NCBI RefSeq assembly: GCF_002251385.1
Contig: NZ_NPJJ01000038.1
Location: forward strand, 62,001-126,000
Length of the DNA: 64,000 bases
Reading direction: 5' to 3'
DNA from: Prevotella sp. P5-108
GTDB lineage: Bacteria > Bacteroidota > Bacteroidia > Bacteroidales > Bacteroidaceae
Positions 8,327 to 18,119 of the stretch are shown in pieces. The notes under the pieces are model-generated. The model worked only from the letters and a program-made list of their open reading frames with translations. It was not told the DNA's origin and did not search any database. Both the position numbers and the translations under genes were made by a program. Positions within the stretch are counted from its first letter, which is position 1. Each line of letters begins with the position of its first letter.

Positions 8327-9598
8327 ATGAAGATATTATTGTTAGGAAGCGGCGGCCGCGAACACGCCTTGGCCTGGAAAATCGCTCAAAGCGAGAAAGT
8401 GGAGAACCTCTTTATCGCTCCCGGAAACGCCGGTACGGCCGGTGTGGGGCAGAATGTGGCTATCAAGGCCGATGATTTTGAGTCGCTCAAGCAGTTTGTC
8501 GCCGACAACGGTGTGGATATGGTTGTGGTAGGCCCCGAAGACCCGCTGGTCAAGGGCATCTACGACGACTTCAAGGCCGACGAGCGTACTGCCGGTGTGC
8601 CCGTGATAGGTCCCTCCAAGGCCGGTGCCGTGCTCGAGGGCAGCAAGGACTTTGCCAAGCAGTTTATGAAGCGCCACAATATCCCCACGGCACGCTACGA
8701 GACCTTCGACGGTACCACCCTTGATGAAGGCTTGAAGTTTCTCGAAACCCTCAAGGCTCCCTACGTGCTCAAGGCCGACGGACTTTGTGCCGGCAAGGGT
8801 GTGCTCATCCTCCCCACGCTCGACGAAGCCAAGAAAGAGCTGCGCGAGATGCTCGGCGGTATGTTCGGTAATGCCTCTGCGCGTGTGGTCATCGAAGAAT
8901 TCCTCAGCGGTATCGAGTGCTCTGTGTTTGTGCTTACCGACGGCAAGAACTATAAGGTCCTGCCCGAGGCCAAGGACTACAAGCGTATCGGCGAGGGCGA
9001 TACCGGTCTGAATACTGGCGGTATGGGCAGTGTTACGCCCGTTCCCTTTGCCACCGAGGCATGGATGAAGAAGGTGGAAGACCGCATCATCCGTCCTACA
9101 GTCGATGGCCTCGCCGAGGAAGGTATCGACTACAAAGGCTTCATCTTCTTCGGACTCATCAATGTCGATGGCGAGCCTATGGTGATAGAATACAACTGCC
9201 GTATGGGTGACCCCGAGACCGAGAGCGTCATGCTGAGGCTGAAGAGCGACATCGTAGACCTCTTTGAGGGCGTTGCCGAGGGCAATCTGGCTGAGCGCAA
9301 GATTGAGTTTGATCCTCGCGCTGCCGTGTGCATCATGCTCGTCAGCGGCGGATACCCCGAGCACTACGAGAAAGGTTATCCCATCAGCGGTATCGACAGC
9401 GTGCAGGGCAGTATCGTCTTCCATAGCGGTACGGCAGTCAAAGACGGCGAGGTGGTCACTGCCGGTGGCCGCGTGATAGCAGTCTCGTCGTACGGCAAAG
9501 ACCGTGAAGAAGCCCTCCGCAAGAGTTTCGGCGAAGCCCAGAAGATACAGTTCAAGGACAAGTACTTCAGAAGCGACATCGGTCAGGACCTCAAGTGA
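8327..9598 (+). CDS. purD: phosphoribosylamine-glycine ligase
   Basis: Second step of de novo purine synthesis: joins phosphoribosylamine and glycine with ATP (EC 6.3.4.13). The 423-aa length is normal. The N-terminus [15 protein letters not shown] is diagnostic. The ATP-grasp domain includes [12 protein letters not shown], the metal-binding [14 protein letters not shown], and the C-terminal GGYP. It starts 29 nt after the peptidase gene and may share its transcript. A hairpin without a T tract follows the stop codon, and the next genes continue on the same strand. Confidence 0.97.
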   Translation: MKILLLGSGGREHALAWKIAQSEKVENLFIAPGNAGTAGVGQNVAIKADDFESLKQFVADNGVDMVVVGPEDPLVKGIYDDFKADERTAGVPVIGPSKAGAVLEGSKDFAKQFMKRHNIPTARYETFDGTTLDEGLKFLETLKAPYVLKADGLCAGKGVLILPTLDEAKKELREMLGGMFGNASARVVIEEFLSGIECSVFVLTDGKNYKVLPEAKDYKRIGEGDTGLNTGGMGSVTPVPFATEAWMKKVEDRIIRPTVDGLAEEGIDYKGFIFFGLINVDGEPMVIEYNCRMGDPETESVMLRLKSDIVDLFEGVAEGNLAERKIEFDPRAAVCIMLVSGGYPEHYEKGYPISGIDSVQGSIVFHSGTAVKDGEVVTAGGRVIAVSSYGKDREEALRKSFGEAQKIQFKDKYFRSDIGQDLK

Positions 9599-9617
9599 CA
9601 CAAGCATAACCCCCAGG

Positions 9618-9644
9618 CTCTCTGCCGTGACCTGCGGCAGGGAG
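9618..9644 (+). other. intercistronic hairpin after purD
   Basis: CTCTCTGCCG (9618-9627) pairs with CGGCAGGGAG (9635-9644) around a 7-nt loop. No T tract follows, so it is more likely an mRNA end-protecting or pausing structure than a terminator. Confidence 0.55.
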
Positions 9645-9660
9645 CAGACAAGAGTAACGA

Positions 9661-10584
9661 ATGAAACGGATACAGAACAGATTAGCCGAAAGCCGATATG
9701 CGCTGCCCTTCGTGGCAGTGGTAGCCGTGGCGGTATACCTGACAGCCGGGCTCTTTACCCACAATCTGTGGGCGGAGTTCGGCATGCTTATTCTCGCCAC
9801 CTACCTCATGGTGCTGATGAACAACCATCACGCCCTCATACGCATCTATAGCCGTATGGTTTCCTGTGCGTTTCTCGTGTTCAGCATGACGACGCTCTTC
9901 CTGTTCCCCCACATCCAGAGTGGCGTCGCGGCTTTGGGGTTTGCCACCTTCTACACGCTCCTCTTCCATTCCTATCAGGACAAGCAGGCCACGGGCATTG
10001 TCTTCTATGCCTTTGTCTGTCTGGGAGTGGTCTCCATGATATGGATGCGTGTGCTCTGGCTGTTGCCGGTGCTATGGATATTGCTCGCCACCAAGATGCT
10101 GGCTTTCAGCAGTCGCACTCTGCTGGCGTCACTCATGGGGCTGACGCTCCCTTATTGGCTTGTGGGTTGCTATCTGGTCTATACCCACAGACTGACAGAG
10201 CATACAGACTATCTGCTGACGATTGCGAGCGTCGACGCGTTGGCCGGATTCGCCTCCCTCCCGCTCATGGTCACCCTGACCATCATCTTTGTGCTGCTGA
10301 TGGGTGTGCTGGGAATGTGCCATTATCTCCATACGAGTTACAATGACCGTATCAGCACCCGTATGATTTATGAGTTCCTGGTTATCATGCAGATTGTGCT
10401 GAGTGTGTTTATCGTCCTGCAGCCCCAGAGCTATGCTGCGCTGCTCCCGTTGCTCATCGTCAACACCTCGCCGCTGATTGCCCATTTCCTGGCGCTCAGC
10501 CACACCAAAACCAGTAATGTCACTTTCCTTGTCATCGCCGCCGCCAGTGTGGCGTTAATCCTTTGCAACTTAGTATTATGTTGA
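9661..10584 (+). CDS. polytopic membrane protein of unknown function
   Basis: About nine to ten hydrophobic segments of membrane-spanning length fill nearly all of the 307 residues, beginning with YALPFVAVVAVAVYLTAGLF after a short basic N-terminus. The protein lies in the inner membrane. I recognise no transporter or enzyme signature. It follows purD, and its last 7 nt overlap the start of the YqaA-like gene, so the two are probably coupled. A role in the envelope is possible but not shown. Confidence 0.75.
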   Translation: MKRIQNRLAESRYALPFVAVVAVAVYLTAGLFTHNLWAEFGMLILATYLMVLMNNHHALIRIYSRMVSCAFLVFSMTTLFLFPHIQSGVAALGFATFYTLLFHSYQDKQATGIVFYAFVCLGVVSMIWMRVLWLLPVLWILLATKMLAFSSRTLLASLMGLTLPYWLVGCYLVYTHRLTEHTDYLLTIASVDALAGFASLPLMVTLTIIFVLLMGVLGMCHYLHTSYNDRISTRMIYEFLVIMQIVLSVFIVLQPQSYAALLPLLIVNTSPLIAHFLALSHTKTSNVTFLVIAAASVALILCNLVLC

Positions 10585-11012
10585 TAGATTTCGGCTATTG
10601 GGGCATGCTGCTGTCCTCGTTCCTTGCTGGAAGTGTCTTCCCCTTCTCCAGTGAAGCCATCATGTTGGGCTTGCTGGCGGCAGGCCTTAATCCGGTCTAT
10701 CTGATTATCTATGCCACGATAGGCAATGTAGCTGGCTCCATGTTCAATTACGGCGTAGGCCGTATGGGTAAGATGGAGTGGATAGAGAAGTACCTCCACA
10801 TCAAGAAGGAGAAGGTGGAACGGGCGCAGAGGTTCCTTTCCGGCCACGGCGCATGGCTTGGCGTCTTCTCGTTTCTGCCTGTATTGGGCAGCGCCATCAG
10901 CGTGGCATTGGGATTGATGAAGGCCAATCTCTGCATTACATTTACCAGCATCACCCTGGGCAAGTTGATACGCTACATAGCCCTTGCCGCAGGCGCTTCA
11001 TTAGTAATATGA
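10578..11012 (+). CDS. YqaA-like small membrane protein (DedA/VTT superfamily)
   Basis: The 144-aa protein has the compact fold of the YqaA branch of the DedA/SNARE-associated (VTT) superfamily. A reentrant-loop-like N-terminal part (FLAGSVFPFSSEAIMLGLLA) contains the conserved acidic residue. It is followed by GNVAGSMFNYGVGRMG and a C-terminal pair of helices with SFLPVLGSAISVALGLM. Larger DedA proteins are implicated in lipid translocation; the role of the small YqaA type is unknown. I chose ATG 10578, since the longer frame would need a TTG. The gene overlaps the preceding membrane protein by 7 nt. Confidence 0.82.
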   Translation: MLIDFGYWGMLLSSFLAGSVFPFSSEAIMLGLLAAGLNPVYLIIYATIGNVAGSMFNYGVGRMGKMEWIEKYLHIKKEKVERAQRFLSGHGAWLGVFSFLPVLGSAISVALGLMKANLCITFTSITLGKLIRYIALAAGASLVI

Positions 11013-11018
11013 CATATT

Positions 11019-11852
11019 ATGCGAATCCCTACATCTCTTTTATTCCTTGCGGGCGTAGTGCTATTGGGTTCTTGCAGCATGAAAAGTGCTGAAGACACGC
11101 GCTCCATCATTGTCAGTATCGAGCCTTTGCGCTATTTCACCGAGCAGATAGCCGGCGACAGGTTTGTCGTCAAGTCGATGGTGCCCAAGGGCAGCAACCC
11201 CGAGACCTACGAGCCCACCGCGCGCCAGATGATAGACCTCTCCAAGAGCGACATGTATATTAAGGTAGGGCAGATAGGCTTTGAGCGTGCCTGGATGAAG
11301 AAACTTGAGAAGAACGCGCCCCATACCATCGTCATCGACTCTTCCCAGGGGATAGAGATGGCCACGACCATGCACGGACATCCCGACCCTCACACCTGGA
11401 TGAGCACCCAGAACGCTGTGATCATCGCCCGCAACATCTACCGTGCCCTCGCGGCGGTAGACACCAAGGACAGCCTCTACTTCAAGGCCAACCTTGAGAA
11501 CCTCGTCAGCCGTATCAACATCCTCGATACCCATATCCGCGAGCAGATTACCCGCGACAAGTCCACAGCCTTCCTTGTCTACCACCCATCACTCACTTAT
11601 TTCGCCCGAGACTACCGTCTGCGCCAGATACCCATTGAAGAGGATGGACGCGAACCCTCTGTGTCGCAGTTGATGGCCACCATCAAGGTAGCCAAGGACA
11701 ACCAGGTGAAGTGCCTCTTTCTCCAGAAGGAGTTTGCCAACCGCAATACGCGCATCGTAGCCCGTGAGACCGGCGCTACGGTCATCACCATCAATCCCCT
11801 CAGTTATAACTGGGAAGACGAGATGCTCCTCACCGCCAAGCGGTTGAAGTAG
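11019..11852 (+). CDS. metal ABC transporter substrate-binding lipoprotein (ZnuA/TroA-like)
   Basis: Cluster A-I (TroA superfamily) binding protein for Zn2+ or Mn2+. The N-terminus is a lipoprotein signal, LLFLAGVVLLGSC, with the lipobox Cys. Family features are VSIEPLRYFTEQIAGDRF, MVPKGSNPETYEPTARQ, the metal ligand region HGHPDPHTWMS, YHPSLTYFARDY, and a distal acidic ligand region around IPIEEDGREP. There is no long His-rich loop, although HGHPDPH may partly serve. The gene is 6 nt after the YqaA-like gene and 40 nt before a matching ATPase. No permease gene is nearby. Zinc rather than manganese is a guess. Confidence 0.88.
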   Translation: MRIPTSLLFLAGVVLLGSCSMKSAEDTRSIIVSIEPLRYFTEQIAGDRFVVKSMVPKGSNPETYEPTARQMIDLSKSDMYIKVGQIGFERAWMKKLEKNAPHTIVIDSSQGIEMATTMHGHPDPHTWMSTQNAVIIARNIYRALAAVDTKDSLYFKANLENLVSRINILDTHIREQITRDKSTAFLVYHPSLTYFARDYRLRQIPIEEDGREPSVSQLMATIKVAKDNQVKCLFLQKEFANRNTRIVARETGATVITINPLSYNWEDEMLLTAKRLK

Positions 11853-11892
11853 CCGCTCGCCCCAATCATCCACAGCTATCACATCCACAACC

Positions 11893-12594
11893 ATGAGTCC
11901 CATTATCACCCTCGACAACATCAGCGCCAGTTATGACGGCAAGTCTGTATTGGAGCATGTCTCTCTCCAGATTTACCCTCACGACTATCTGGCTGTCATC
12001 GGTCCCAACGGCGGCGGCAAGACCACGCTCATGCGTGTCATCCTCGGACTCAAGAAACCCGATGCCGGACGCGTGACTTTCTTCCGCGACGGCGAGGCTG
12101 TCGACCACCTCGGCATAGGCTATCTCCCCCAGTACAGTCAGATAGACCGTCATTTCCCCATCTCCGTCTACGACATTGTAGCCTCTGGTCTGAAGACCCG
12201 CCACTGGTGGCAGCGCCGCCTCGATGCCCATCAGCGTCGCCAGATTGACGACACCCTCTCCCGCCTTGAACTCGGCGACTTGGCCAGTCATCATGTAGGC
12301 CAGCTCTCTGGTGGCCAGCTTCAGCGCGTGTTGCTGGCGCGTGCTGTCGTCTCCAACCCCGAGGTGCTTATCCTTGACGAGCCCAACACCTACATCGACA
12401 AGCGCTTTCAGGAGCAGATGTACCAGACCCTTGCCGAACTCAACCGCTCCTGCGCCATCGTCATCGTGAGCCACGACATTGCCACCGTGATTGACAATGC
12501 CCGCCATGTGGCGTGTGTCAACCACACTCTCCACTACCATGATACCGTTTCGATGCCCCATGAGAGAATCGAAGAGCATTTCCTCAATATTTGA
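11893..12594 (+). CDS. metal ABC transporter ATP-binding protein (ZnuC-like)
   Basis: ATPase subunit of an importer for divalent metal. All ABC motifs are visible in 233 residues: Walker A GPNGGGKTT (near residue 37), Q-loop LPQYSQ, signature LSGGQLQRVLLARA, Walker B VLILDEP and the switch His in VSHD. The gene follows the binding-protein gene and so probably belongs to the same metal importer. The membrane permease expected as a third gene is missing here; after a promoter, the next gene is the unrelated GT117 protein. Confidence 0.9.
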   Translation: MSPIITLDNISASYDGKSVLEHVSLQIYPHDYLAVIGPNGGGKTTLMRVILGLKKPDAGRVTFFRDGEAVDHLGIGYLPQYSQIDRHFPISVYDIVASGLKTRHWWQRRLDAHQRRQIDDTLSRLELGDLASHHVGQLSGGQLQRVLLARAVVSNPEVLILDEPNTYIDKRFQEQMYQTLAELNRSCAIVIVSHDIATVIDNARHVACVNHTLHYHDTVSMPHERIEEHFLNI

Positions 12595-12700
12595 CCTATC
12601 TGTGACCATGTCTGTCACGCGGAAATGTAAAAACTGATTAAAAAGAACACATCCTTTTCATTTTCTTTATCATTACTGCACTTTCTTGCACGAAAAGCAG

Positions 12701-12708
12701 TAACTTTG
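12701..12708 (+). promoter_or_regulatory. -7 box before the GT117 gene
   Basis: TAACTTTG matches the -7 consensus 44 nt before the start codon. The -33 region is poorly matched. It lies in the 158-nt gap after the ABC ATPase gene. Confidence 0.6.
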
Positions 12709-12752
12709 CAAGTATATATAGGCCCGAAATTATTAATAATTACATAATAACA

Positions 12753-15700
12753 ATGAAACAGTACAAAATTGTGGACAATATTCTCGGCTGGTTTACATTC
12801 CTTGTGGCAGCTGTAGTCTATTGTTCTACCATTGAGCCGACTGCCTCGTTCTGGGACTGTCCGGAGTTTATCACCACCGGCTACAAGATGGAGATAGGCC
12901 ATCCACCTGGGGCACCATTCTTCATGCTCACCGCCAACCTCTTCACCCAGTTTGTAAGCGACCCGTCTATGGTGGCCCGCATGGTCAACACCATGAGTGC
13001 GCTGCTCAGCGCCACCACCATTCTCTTCCTTTTCTGGAGTATCACCCACCTTACGCGCAGGCTGATAATCAAGGACTGGAGCAATATGACCACCAGCCGC
13101 ATGATAGCCATCGAGGCTTCTGGTCTGGTAGGTGCGCTTATCTATACCTTCAGTGATACCTTCTGGTTCTCTGCAGTCGAGGGCGAGGTCTACGCTTATT
13201 CTTCCGCCTTCACCGCCATTGTGTTCTGGCTTATCCTCAAGTGGGAAGACCACGCCGATGAGCCCCACTCCGACCGTTGGCTTGTGCTGATAACCTATAT
13301 GACCGGCTTGAGCATCGGCGTACACCTGCTCAACCTGCTGTGTATTCCCGCCATCGTGCTGGTGTTCACCTACCGCAAGTTCCCCAATGTCGAGCTCAAA
13401 GGTTCGCTTATTGCCCTCGCCATCTCATTTGTCCTGGTGGCAGCAGTGCTTTACGGCGTCGTGCCTGGCATCATCACCGTGGGCGGATGGTTTGAGTTGC
13501 TGTTTGTCAACGTGCTTGGCTGTCCGTTCAATACCGGCGAGATTATCTATCTGATACTCCTTGTGGGCACCGTGATATGGGCCATCTACGAGACCTATAC
13601 CAACCATCACCCCAAGCTCCAGAATGTGGCATTCCTGCTCTCTGTGGCATTGTTGGGCATCCCCTTCTACGGTTTCGGCATCAAGGCAGCCGTGACCGGA
13701 GCCATCGTGCTCGCCATCCTGTGGTTTGTGCTCAACTACAAGCGTAAGGGCAGTACCGGCAAGGCCGTGCATCTCGTGTCATCGCGTATCAAGAACACCG
13801 CGCTGCTCTGCATGCTGATGCTCATGATAGGCTACTCGAGCTACGCGCTCATCGTCATCCGCTCGGCAGCCAATCCTCCTATGGACCAGAACTCTCCTGA
13901 GGACATCTTCACCCTCGGCAGCTATCTCAGCCGCGACCAGTATGGCGACAGCCCGCTGCTCTACGGCCAGGCTTACACCTCTGAGGTGGCTCTCGACGAG
14001 AAAGACGGCATGTGTGTGCCCCGTATGAAGACGGGCGCGCCCATCTACAGCCGTAAGGAGAAGAGCAGTGAAGACGAGAAGGACTCCTACTTCATTGTCA
14101 ATACCAAAGACCGCTATGTCTATGCCCAGAATATGGTTTTCCCACGTATGCACGACCGTGCCCATGCCCAGGAGTATGAAGACTGGATGGGTGGCGTTCA
14201 GGGCGATATCGTCAACTACGACCGCTGTGGCCAACCCGTGCAGGTTAAGGTCCCCTCGCAGTGGGATAACCTCAAGTTCTTCTTTTCTTACCAGTGTAAC
14301 TTCATGTATTGGCGTTATTTCATGTGGAACTTTGCCGGTCGTCAGAACGATATTCAGGGCCACGGCGCTCTTGAAAAGGGTAACTGGATTACTGGTTTCA
14401 AATGGTTTGACAACTGGCGTCTCGGCAATCAGGACAACCTGCCCGACGACCTGAAGAACAACAAAGGACACAACGTATTCTACTGTCTGCCCCTCCTTAT
14501 TGGTATCATCGGACTCTTCTGGCAGCTCTTCCGCGGACGCCGGGGCGAGCGCCAGTTCTGGGTAGTGGCATTCCTGTTCTTCATGACCGGTCTCGCCATC
14601 GTCATCTATCTCAACCAGACTCCCGGACAGCCCCGTGAGCGCGACTATGCTTATGCCGGCTCGTTCTATGCCTTCGCCATCTGGTGTGGTATGGGCGTCG
14701 CTGCCATCATCGACATGATTGCGCGCCGTTTCAAGAAGGAGAGCGTCATCATCAGCAGCGTTGTAGGTGCCGTGTGTCTGCTCATCCCCGTGCAGATGGC
14801 CAGCCAGACCTGGGACGACCACGACCGCAGTGGCCGATACACCTGCCGCGATTTCGGACAGAACTACCTCAACACCCTGCAGGACAAGGGCAACCCCATC
14901 ATCTTTACCAATGGTGACAACGATACCTTCCCACTCTGGTACAACCAGGATGTAGAGGGTGTGCGTACCGATGCGCGCGTCTGCAACCTCAGTTATCTTG
15001 CTACCGACTGGTATATCGACCAGATGCGCCGTCCCGCCTACACCTCTCCTTCACTCCCCATCACCTGGAACCGTCTCCAGTACTGTATCGGTACCAACGA
15101 CTATGTCGAAGTGCGTCCCGAGCTCAAGGAGCAGGTGCTTAAGTTCTATGAGCAGGACAAGGAAGAGGCTGTCAAGACCTTCGGCGAGAACCCCTTCGAG
15201 CTGAAGAACATCATGCAGCATTGGGTTCTGAGCAACGACCCCACCACCCACGTCATCCCCACCGACACCGTCTATGTCACCATCGACAAGGACGCCGTGC
15301 GCCGTAGCGGCATGATGATGGTCTCTGACTCTATCCCCGACCGGATGGTCATCTCGCTCAAGGGCAAGCGCGCGCTCTACAAGAACGACCTCATGATGCT
15401 CGAGATGGTGGCCAACAGCCAGTGGACACGTCCTATCTATGTTGCCATGACCGTGGGCGAAGACAACTACATGAACCTTGGCGACAACTTCATCCAGGAG
15501 GGCTTGGCTTACCGTATCTCTCCATTCACCACCAAGGACGGCAATAACTTCGACACCGAGACAACATATAATAATGTAATGAACCGCTACAAGTTTGGCG
15601 GTCTCGAGAAGCCCGGCATCTATCTCGACGAGACAGTTCGCCGCATGTGCTACACCCATCGACAGCTTATGGCTACCCTTGCGCTCAAACTTATCACCGA

Positions 15701-16085
15701 GGGCAAGACCGACAAGGCAGCCAAGGTGCTTGCCAAGGCCGAGAAGTATCTTCCCACCTACAACCTGCCCCTGCGCTATATCGGCGGAGGCGGCGACATC
15801 GCCAGGGCGTATGCCCTCCTCGGTGCCAAGGCGAAGGCCAAGAAGATTATCAACGACCTCTGGCGCGACGCCACCCAGTACATGTCGTGGTATGTTACCC
15901 TCAACGACGCCAACTTCCACCAGTACTACAACGAGTGTCTCACCCAGCTCTATATCATGCAGCAGATAGTCGATGTGACCGAACTCGTGGACAGCAAGCT
16001 CGCCAAGGAGCAGCTCCGTCAGCTCAACGTGCTCTACACCATCTACCGCAACCGTGGTGGTGTTGACCCCAATGCCGAAGGATAG
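12753..16085 (+). CDS. GT117 family (DUF2723/TMEM260-like) membrane glycosyltransferase
   Basis: Large membrane protein of 1110 aa. The N-terminus shows the hallmark of DUF2723 proteins: YCSTIEPTASFWDCPEFI, then GHPPGAPFFML and FWFSAVEGEVYAYSS, which carry the acidic residues expected in the active site of GT-C fold enzymes. About a dozen hydrophobic segments reach to about residue 680, including a block near 580-680. The remainder is soluble and probably periplasmic, with TPR-like helices at the end. Eukaryotic TMEM260 O-mannosylates proteins; Bacteroidetes members are filed as GT117 and probably glycosylate exported proteins. The acceptor here is unknown. It is followed 2 nt later by a polysaccharide deacetylase gene. 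Confidence 0.85.
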   Translation: MKQYKIVDNILGWFTFLVAAVVYCSTIEPTASFWDCPEFITTGYKMEIGHPPGAPFFMLTANLFTQFVSDPSMVARMVNTMSALLSATTILFLFWSITHLTRRLIIKDWSNMTTSRMIAIEASGLVGALIYTFSDTFWFSAVEGEVYAYSSAFTAIVFWLILKWEDHADEPHSDRWLVLITYMTGLSIGVHLLNLLCIPAIVLVFTYRKFPNVELKGSLIALAISFVLVAAVLYGVVPGIITVGGWFELLFVNVLGCPFNTGEIIYLILLVGTVIWAIYETYTNHHPKLQNVAFLLSVALLGIPFYGFGIKAAVTGAIVLAILWFVLNYKRKGSTGKAVHLVSSRIKNTALLCMLMLMIGYSSYALIVIRSAANPPMDQNSPEDIFTLGSYLSRDQYGDSPLLYGQAYTSEVALDEKDGMCVPRMKTGAPIYSRKEKSSEDEKDSYFIVNTKDRYVYAQNMVFPRMHDRAHAQEYEDWMGGVQGDIVNYDRCGQPVQVKVPSQWDNLKFFFSYQCNFMYWRYFMWNFAGRQNDIQGHGALEKGNWITGFKWFDNWRLGNQDNLPDDLKNNKGHNVFYCLPLLIGIIGLFWQLFRGRRGERQFWVVAFLFFMTGLAIVIYLNQTPGQPRERDYAYAGSFYAFAIWCGMGVAAIIDMIARRFKKESVIISSVVGAVCLLIPVQMASQTWDDHDRSGRYTCRDFGQNYLNTLQDKGNPIIFTNGDNDTFPLWYNQDVEGVRTDARVCNLSYLATDWYIDQMRRPAYTSPSLPITWNRLQYCIGTNDYVEVRPELKEQVLKFYEQDKEEAVKTFGENPFELKNIMQHWVLSNDPTTHVIPTDTVYVTIDKDAVRRSGMMMVSDSIPDRMVISLKGKRALYKNDLMMLEMVANSQWTRPIYVAMTVGEDNYMNLGDNFIQEGLAYRISPFTTKDGNNFDTETTYNNVMNRYKFGGLEKPGIYLDETVRRMCYTHRQLMATLALKLITEGKTDKAAKVLAKAEKYLPTYNLPLRYIGGGGDIARAYALLGAKAKAKKIINDLWRDATQYMSWYVTLNDANFHQYYNECLTQLYIMQQIVDVTELVDSKLAKEQLRQLNVLYTIYRNRGGVDPNAEG

Positions 16086-16087
16086 TC

Positions 16088-16699
16088 ATGTTTATCGAGC
16101 AACCCTCTACGTTTCTGCGCTGGCTTTACCCTAAAGCCGTGTGGAGAATGAACTCTCACGAGAAGGCCGTCTATCTCACGTTCGACGACGGCCCTCTCCC
16201 GGAGACCACACCCTTTATTCTCGACACGCTGAGGGAGTTCGGAGTGCGCGCCACCTTCTTTATGGTGGGCGAGAACGTGTTGCGACACCATGACCTGTAC
16301 AACCGCATCGTTGAGGAGGGCCACCAGGTGGGCAACCACACCTTCAACCACCTGGGTTCGTTCAAGCACATGAGCATTACCTATGCCCTCAATGTCATCA
16401 AGGCCAACGAGCTCATCCACGCCCATCTCTTCAGACCGCCCCACGGCTGGATGCGGCCCACGGTCTATTGGTGGGTAAACCGCAAGTATCGCATCATCAT
16501 GTGGGATGTCGTCACCCGCGACTATTCCAAGTGGATAACAGCCGAGGACGTGCTCAACAATGTCAAGCGATATACCCGCAACGGGTCTATCATTACCTTT
16601 CACGATTCGCTTAAGAGCATCGACAAGTTGCATTATGCCTTGCCCGAAGCTCTGAGATGGTTAAAAGAACAAGGATATGAATTCCGAGTTTTCAAATAA
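16088..16699 (+). CDS. polysaccharide deacetylase (NodB homology, CE4)
   Basis: The NodB domain spans almost the full 203 aa: VYLTFDDGPLPE (catalytic Asp and first metal ligand Asp), ATFFMVGENV, VGNHTFNH (metal-binding H-x-x-x-H), FRPPHGW and FHDS. Such enzymes remove N- or O-acetyl groups from peptidoglycan or surface glycans. No signal peptide is evident, so access to extracytoplasmic substrate is unclear. The gene begins 2 nt after the GT117 gene and overlaps queG by 23 nt. Confidence 0.88.
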   Translation: MFIEQPSTFLRWLYPKAVWRMNSHEKAVYLTFDDGPLPETTPFILDTLREFGVRATFFMVGENVLRHHDLYNRIVEEGHQVGNHTFNHLGSFKHMSITYALNVIKANELIHAHLFRPPHGWMRPTVYWWVNRKYRIIMWDVVTRDYSKWITAEDVLNNVKRYTRNGSIITFHDSLKSIDKLHYALPEALRWLKEQGYEFRVFK

Positions 16700-17606
16700 G
16701 TTAAAAGCCGAGGCCCGCAGTCTCGGCTTTTTTGCTTGTGGCATAGCCCAGGCGCGCCCCGTCGACGATGGCTACGCCCGCCGCTTCCTTCGCCGCGTGA
16801 GCAGTCGCACTTTCGCCGATATGGAGTATATGTACCGTCATGTCGACCTGCGCCTCGACCCACGGCTGCTTGTCCCTGGCGTGCAGAGCATTGTGAGTCT
16901 GGCGCTGCCCTATGCCCCCGCTGTCGAGGTGCCTCGCGACGAGCTTCATCTGGCTGCCTACGCGCTTGGCAAAGACTATCACGACGTGATGCGCCAGCGC
17001 ATGCAGCTCCTCGTAGCCCGTCTTGGCATCACCGGGGGCTACCGGTGCTTTGTCGACACAGCCCCTGTGCTCGAGCAGTATTGGGCGCAGCAGAGTGGGA
17101 TAGGGTGGATAGGCCGCAACCAGCAGCTCATCATCCCCCACGCCGGCAGCCAGTTCTTTCTCGGAGAGATATTCCTCGACATTCCCCTCGACTACGACGA
17201 GCCCATGGCCTCACGCTGTGGCACCTGCGACCGTTGTCTGCAGGCTTGTCCTACCCACGCCATCCATCTCGACGACGACGGCGAGGCTACGATGGACGCC
17301 TGTCGCTGTCTCAGTTATCAGACCATCGAAAATCGTGGTCCCCTCTCCGACGAGGCATCCCGTGCGCTCGGCAACTGCTTCTATGGCTGCGACCGCTGCC
17401 AGCAAGCCTGCCCCTGGAACCGTTTCGCGCAGCCCACTGATGTGCCCGAGTTCCAGCCCTCACAAGAGTTGATGGCGATGACCACCGCAGACTGGCAGCA
17501 GCTGACCGAAGACGACTATCGCCGGCTCTTCAAGGGCAGCGCCGTGAAGCGCGCCAAGTATGCCGGCATCATCCGCAATATCGCCGCAGCCACTGCCGAC
17601 GACTGA
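16677..17606 (+). CDS. queG: epoxyqueuosine reductase
   Basis: Last step of queuosine synthesis in tRNA: reduces epoxyqueuosine to queuosine using cobalamin and two [4Fe-4S] clusters (EC 1.17.99.6). The cluster ligands are clear: CGTCDRCLQACPTHAI and CYGCDRCQQACPWN. The N-terminal domain has FFACGIAQA and the residues of the cobalamin-binding fold. The start codon lies within the deacetylase gene, so translation is probably coupled. The end is followed by about 500 nt without a gene. Confidence 0.95.
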   Translation: MNSEFSNKLKAEARSLGFFACGIAQARPVDDGYARRFLRRVSSRTFADMEYMYRHVDLRLDPRLLVPGVQSIVSLALPYAPAVEVPRDELHLAAYALGKDYHDVMRQRMQLLVARLGITGGYRCFVDTAPVLEQYWAQQSGIGWIGRNQQLIIPHAGSQFFLGEIFLDIPLDYDEPMASRCGTCDRCLQACPTHAIHLDDDGEATMDACRCLSYQTIENRGPLSDEASRALGNCFYGCDRCQQACPWNRFAQPTDVPEFQPSQELMAMTTADWQQLTEDDYRRLFKGSAVKRAKYAGIIRNIAAATADD

Positions 17607-17680
17607 CCGCACCATCCACCCTTTCGCCCTGTTCATGCCTGATATCCTCCCGTTCCGCGCCGTCCCGATGGTGCCCGTGC

Positions 17681-17830
17681 CCATCTGCACCGAGATGGCA
17701 TAAAAGTTGGATGCGAAGCGTGAAATGGTGAAATCAAACTTTGCAATGTGCAAATCAGAGTGGGAAATACAGAAATCAAACCACGAAATCAGGATTTTCG
17801 CCATCTCCTGGTTTTATGCCGTCATCGACC
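17681..17830 (+). repeat. dispersed intergenic repeat, copy A
   Basis: This copy begins with a hairpin, CCATCT/AGATGG (17681-17698), followed by ATAAAAGTTGG. It aligns without gaps to copy B at 32430-32570 over the stretch from GCGTGAA (17718) through TTGCAA (17741) to CCACG (17781); the two inter-block spacings are the same in both copies (23 and 40 nt). A second imperfect hairpin is formed by AAATCAGGA and TCCTGGTTT near 17787-17815. The rest of the gap 17607-18119 holds no recognisable gene. Confidence 0.7.
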
Positions 17831-18119
17831 GCATGATGGTGACGGTGAGCACCAGTCAGAGGGCAACCCCTGATGGGCTGGGCAGAGTGGCGCGATGGGC
17901 GTCTGTCGTGGCTCACTCTCGCCGCAGCGATGCCTTGGCGCCCACATTAAGTGCGCCGTCTTCATAATAAATCGGCATATTCTGCGTTTATATGATATAG
18001 TCATACAAGTACAAACAAGTCAGCCGCCTCGAGGCTCAGCCTGCGCCCTTTTCGCCCCGCACAGCCAGGCCAAGAGCCCGTGGAGAAATGGGGCGGGCAT
18101 GGCTGCTCCCGACAGATAT

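Noticed and set aside
17895..18119. N-terminal extension of the flippase frame
   Set aside because: The extra residues are Arg/Cys/Pro-rich without similarity to flippases, and a normal N-terminus starts at ATG 18120.
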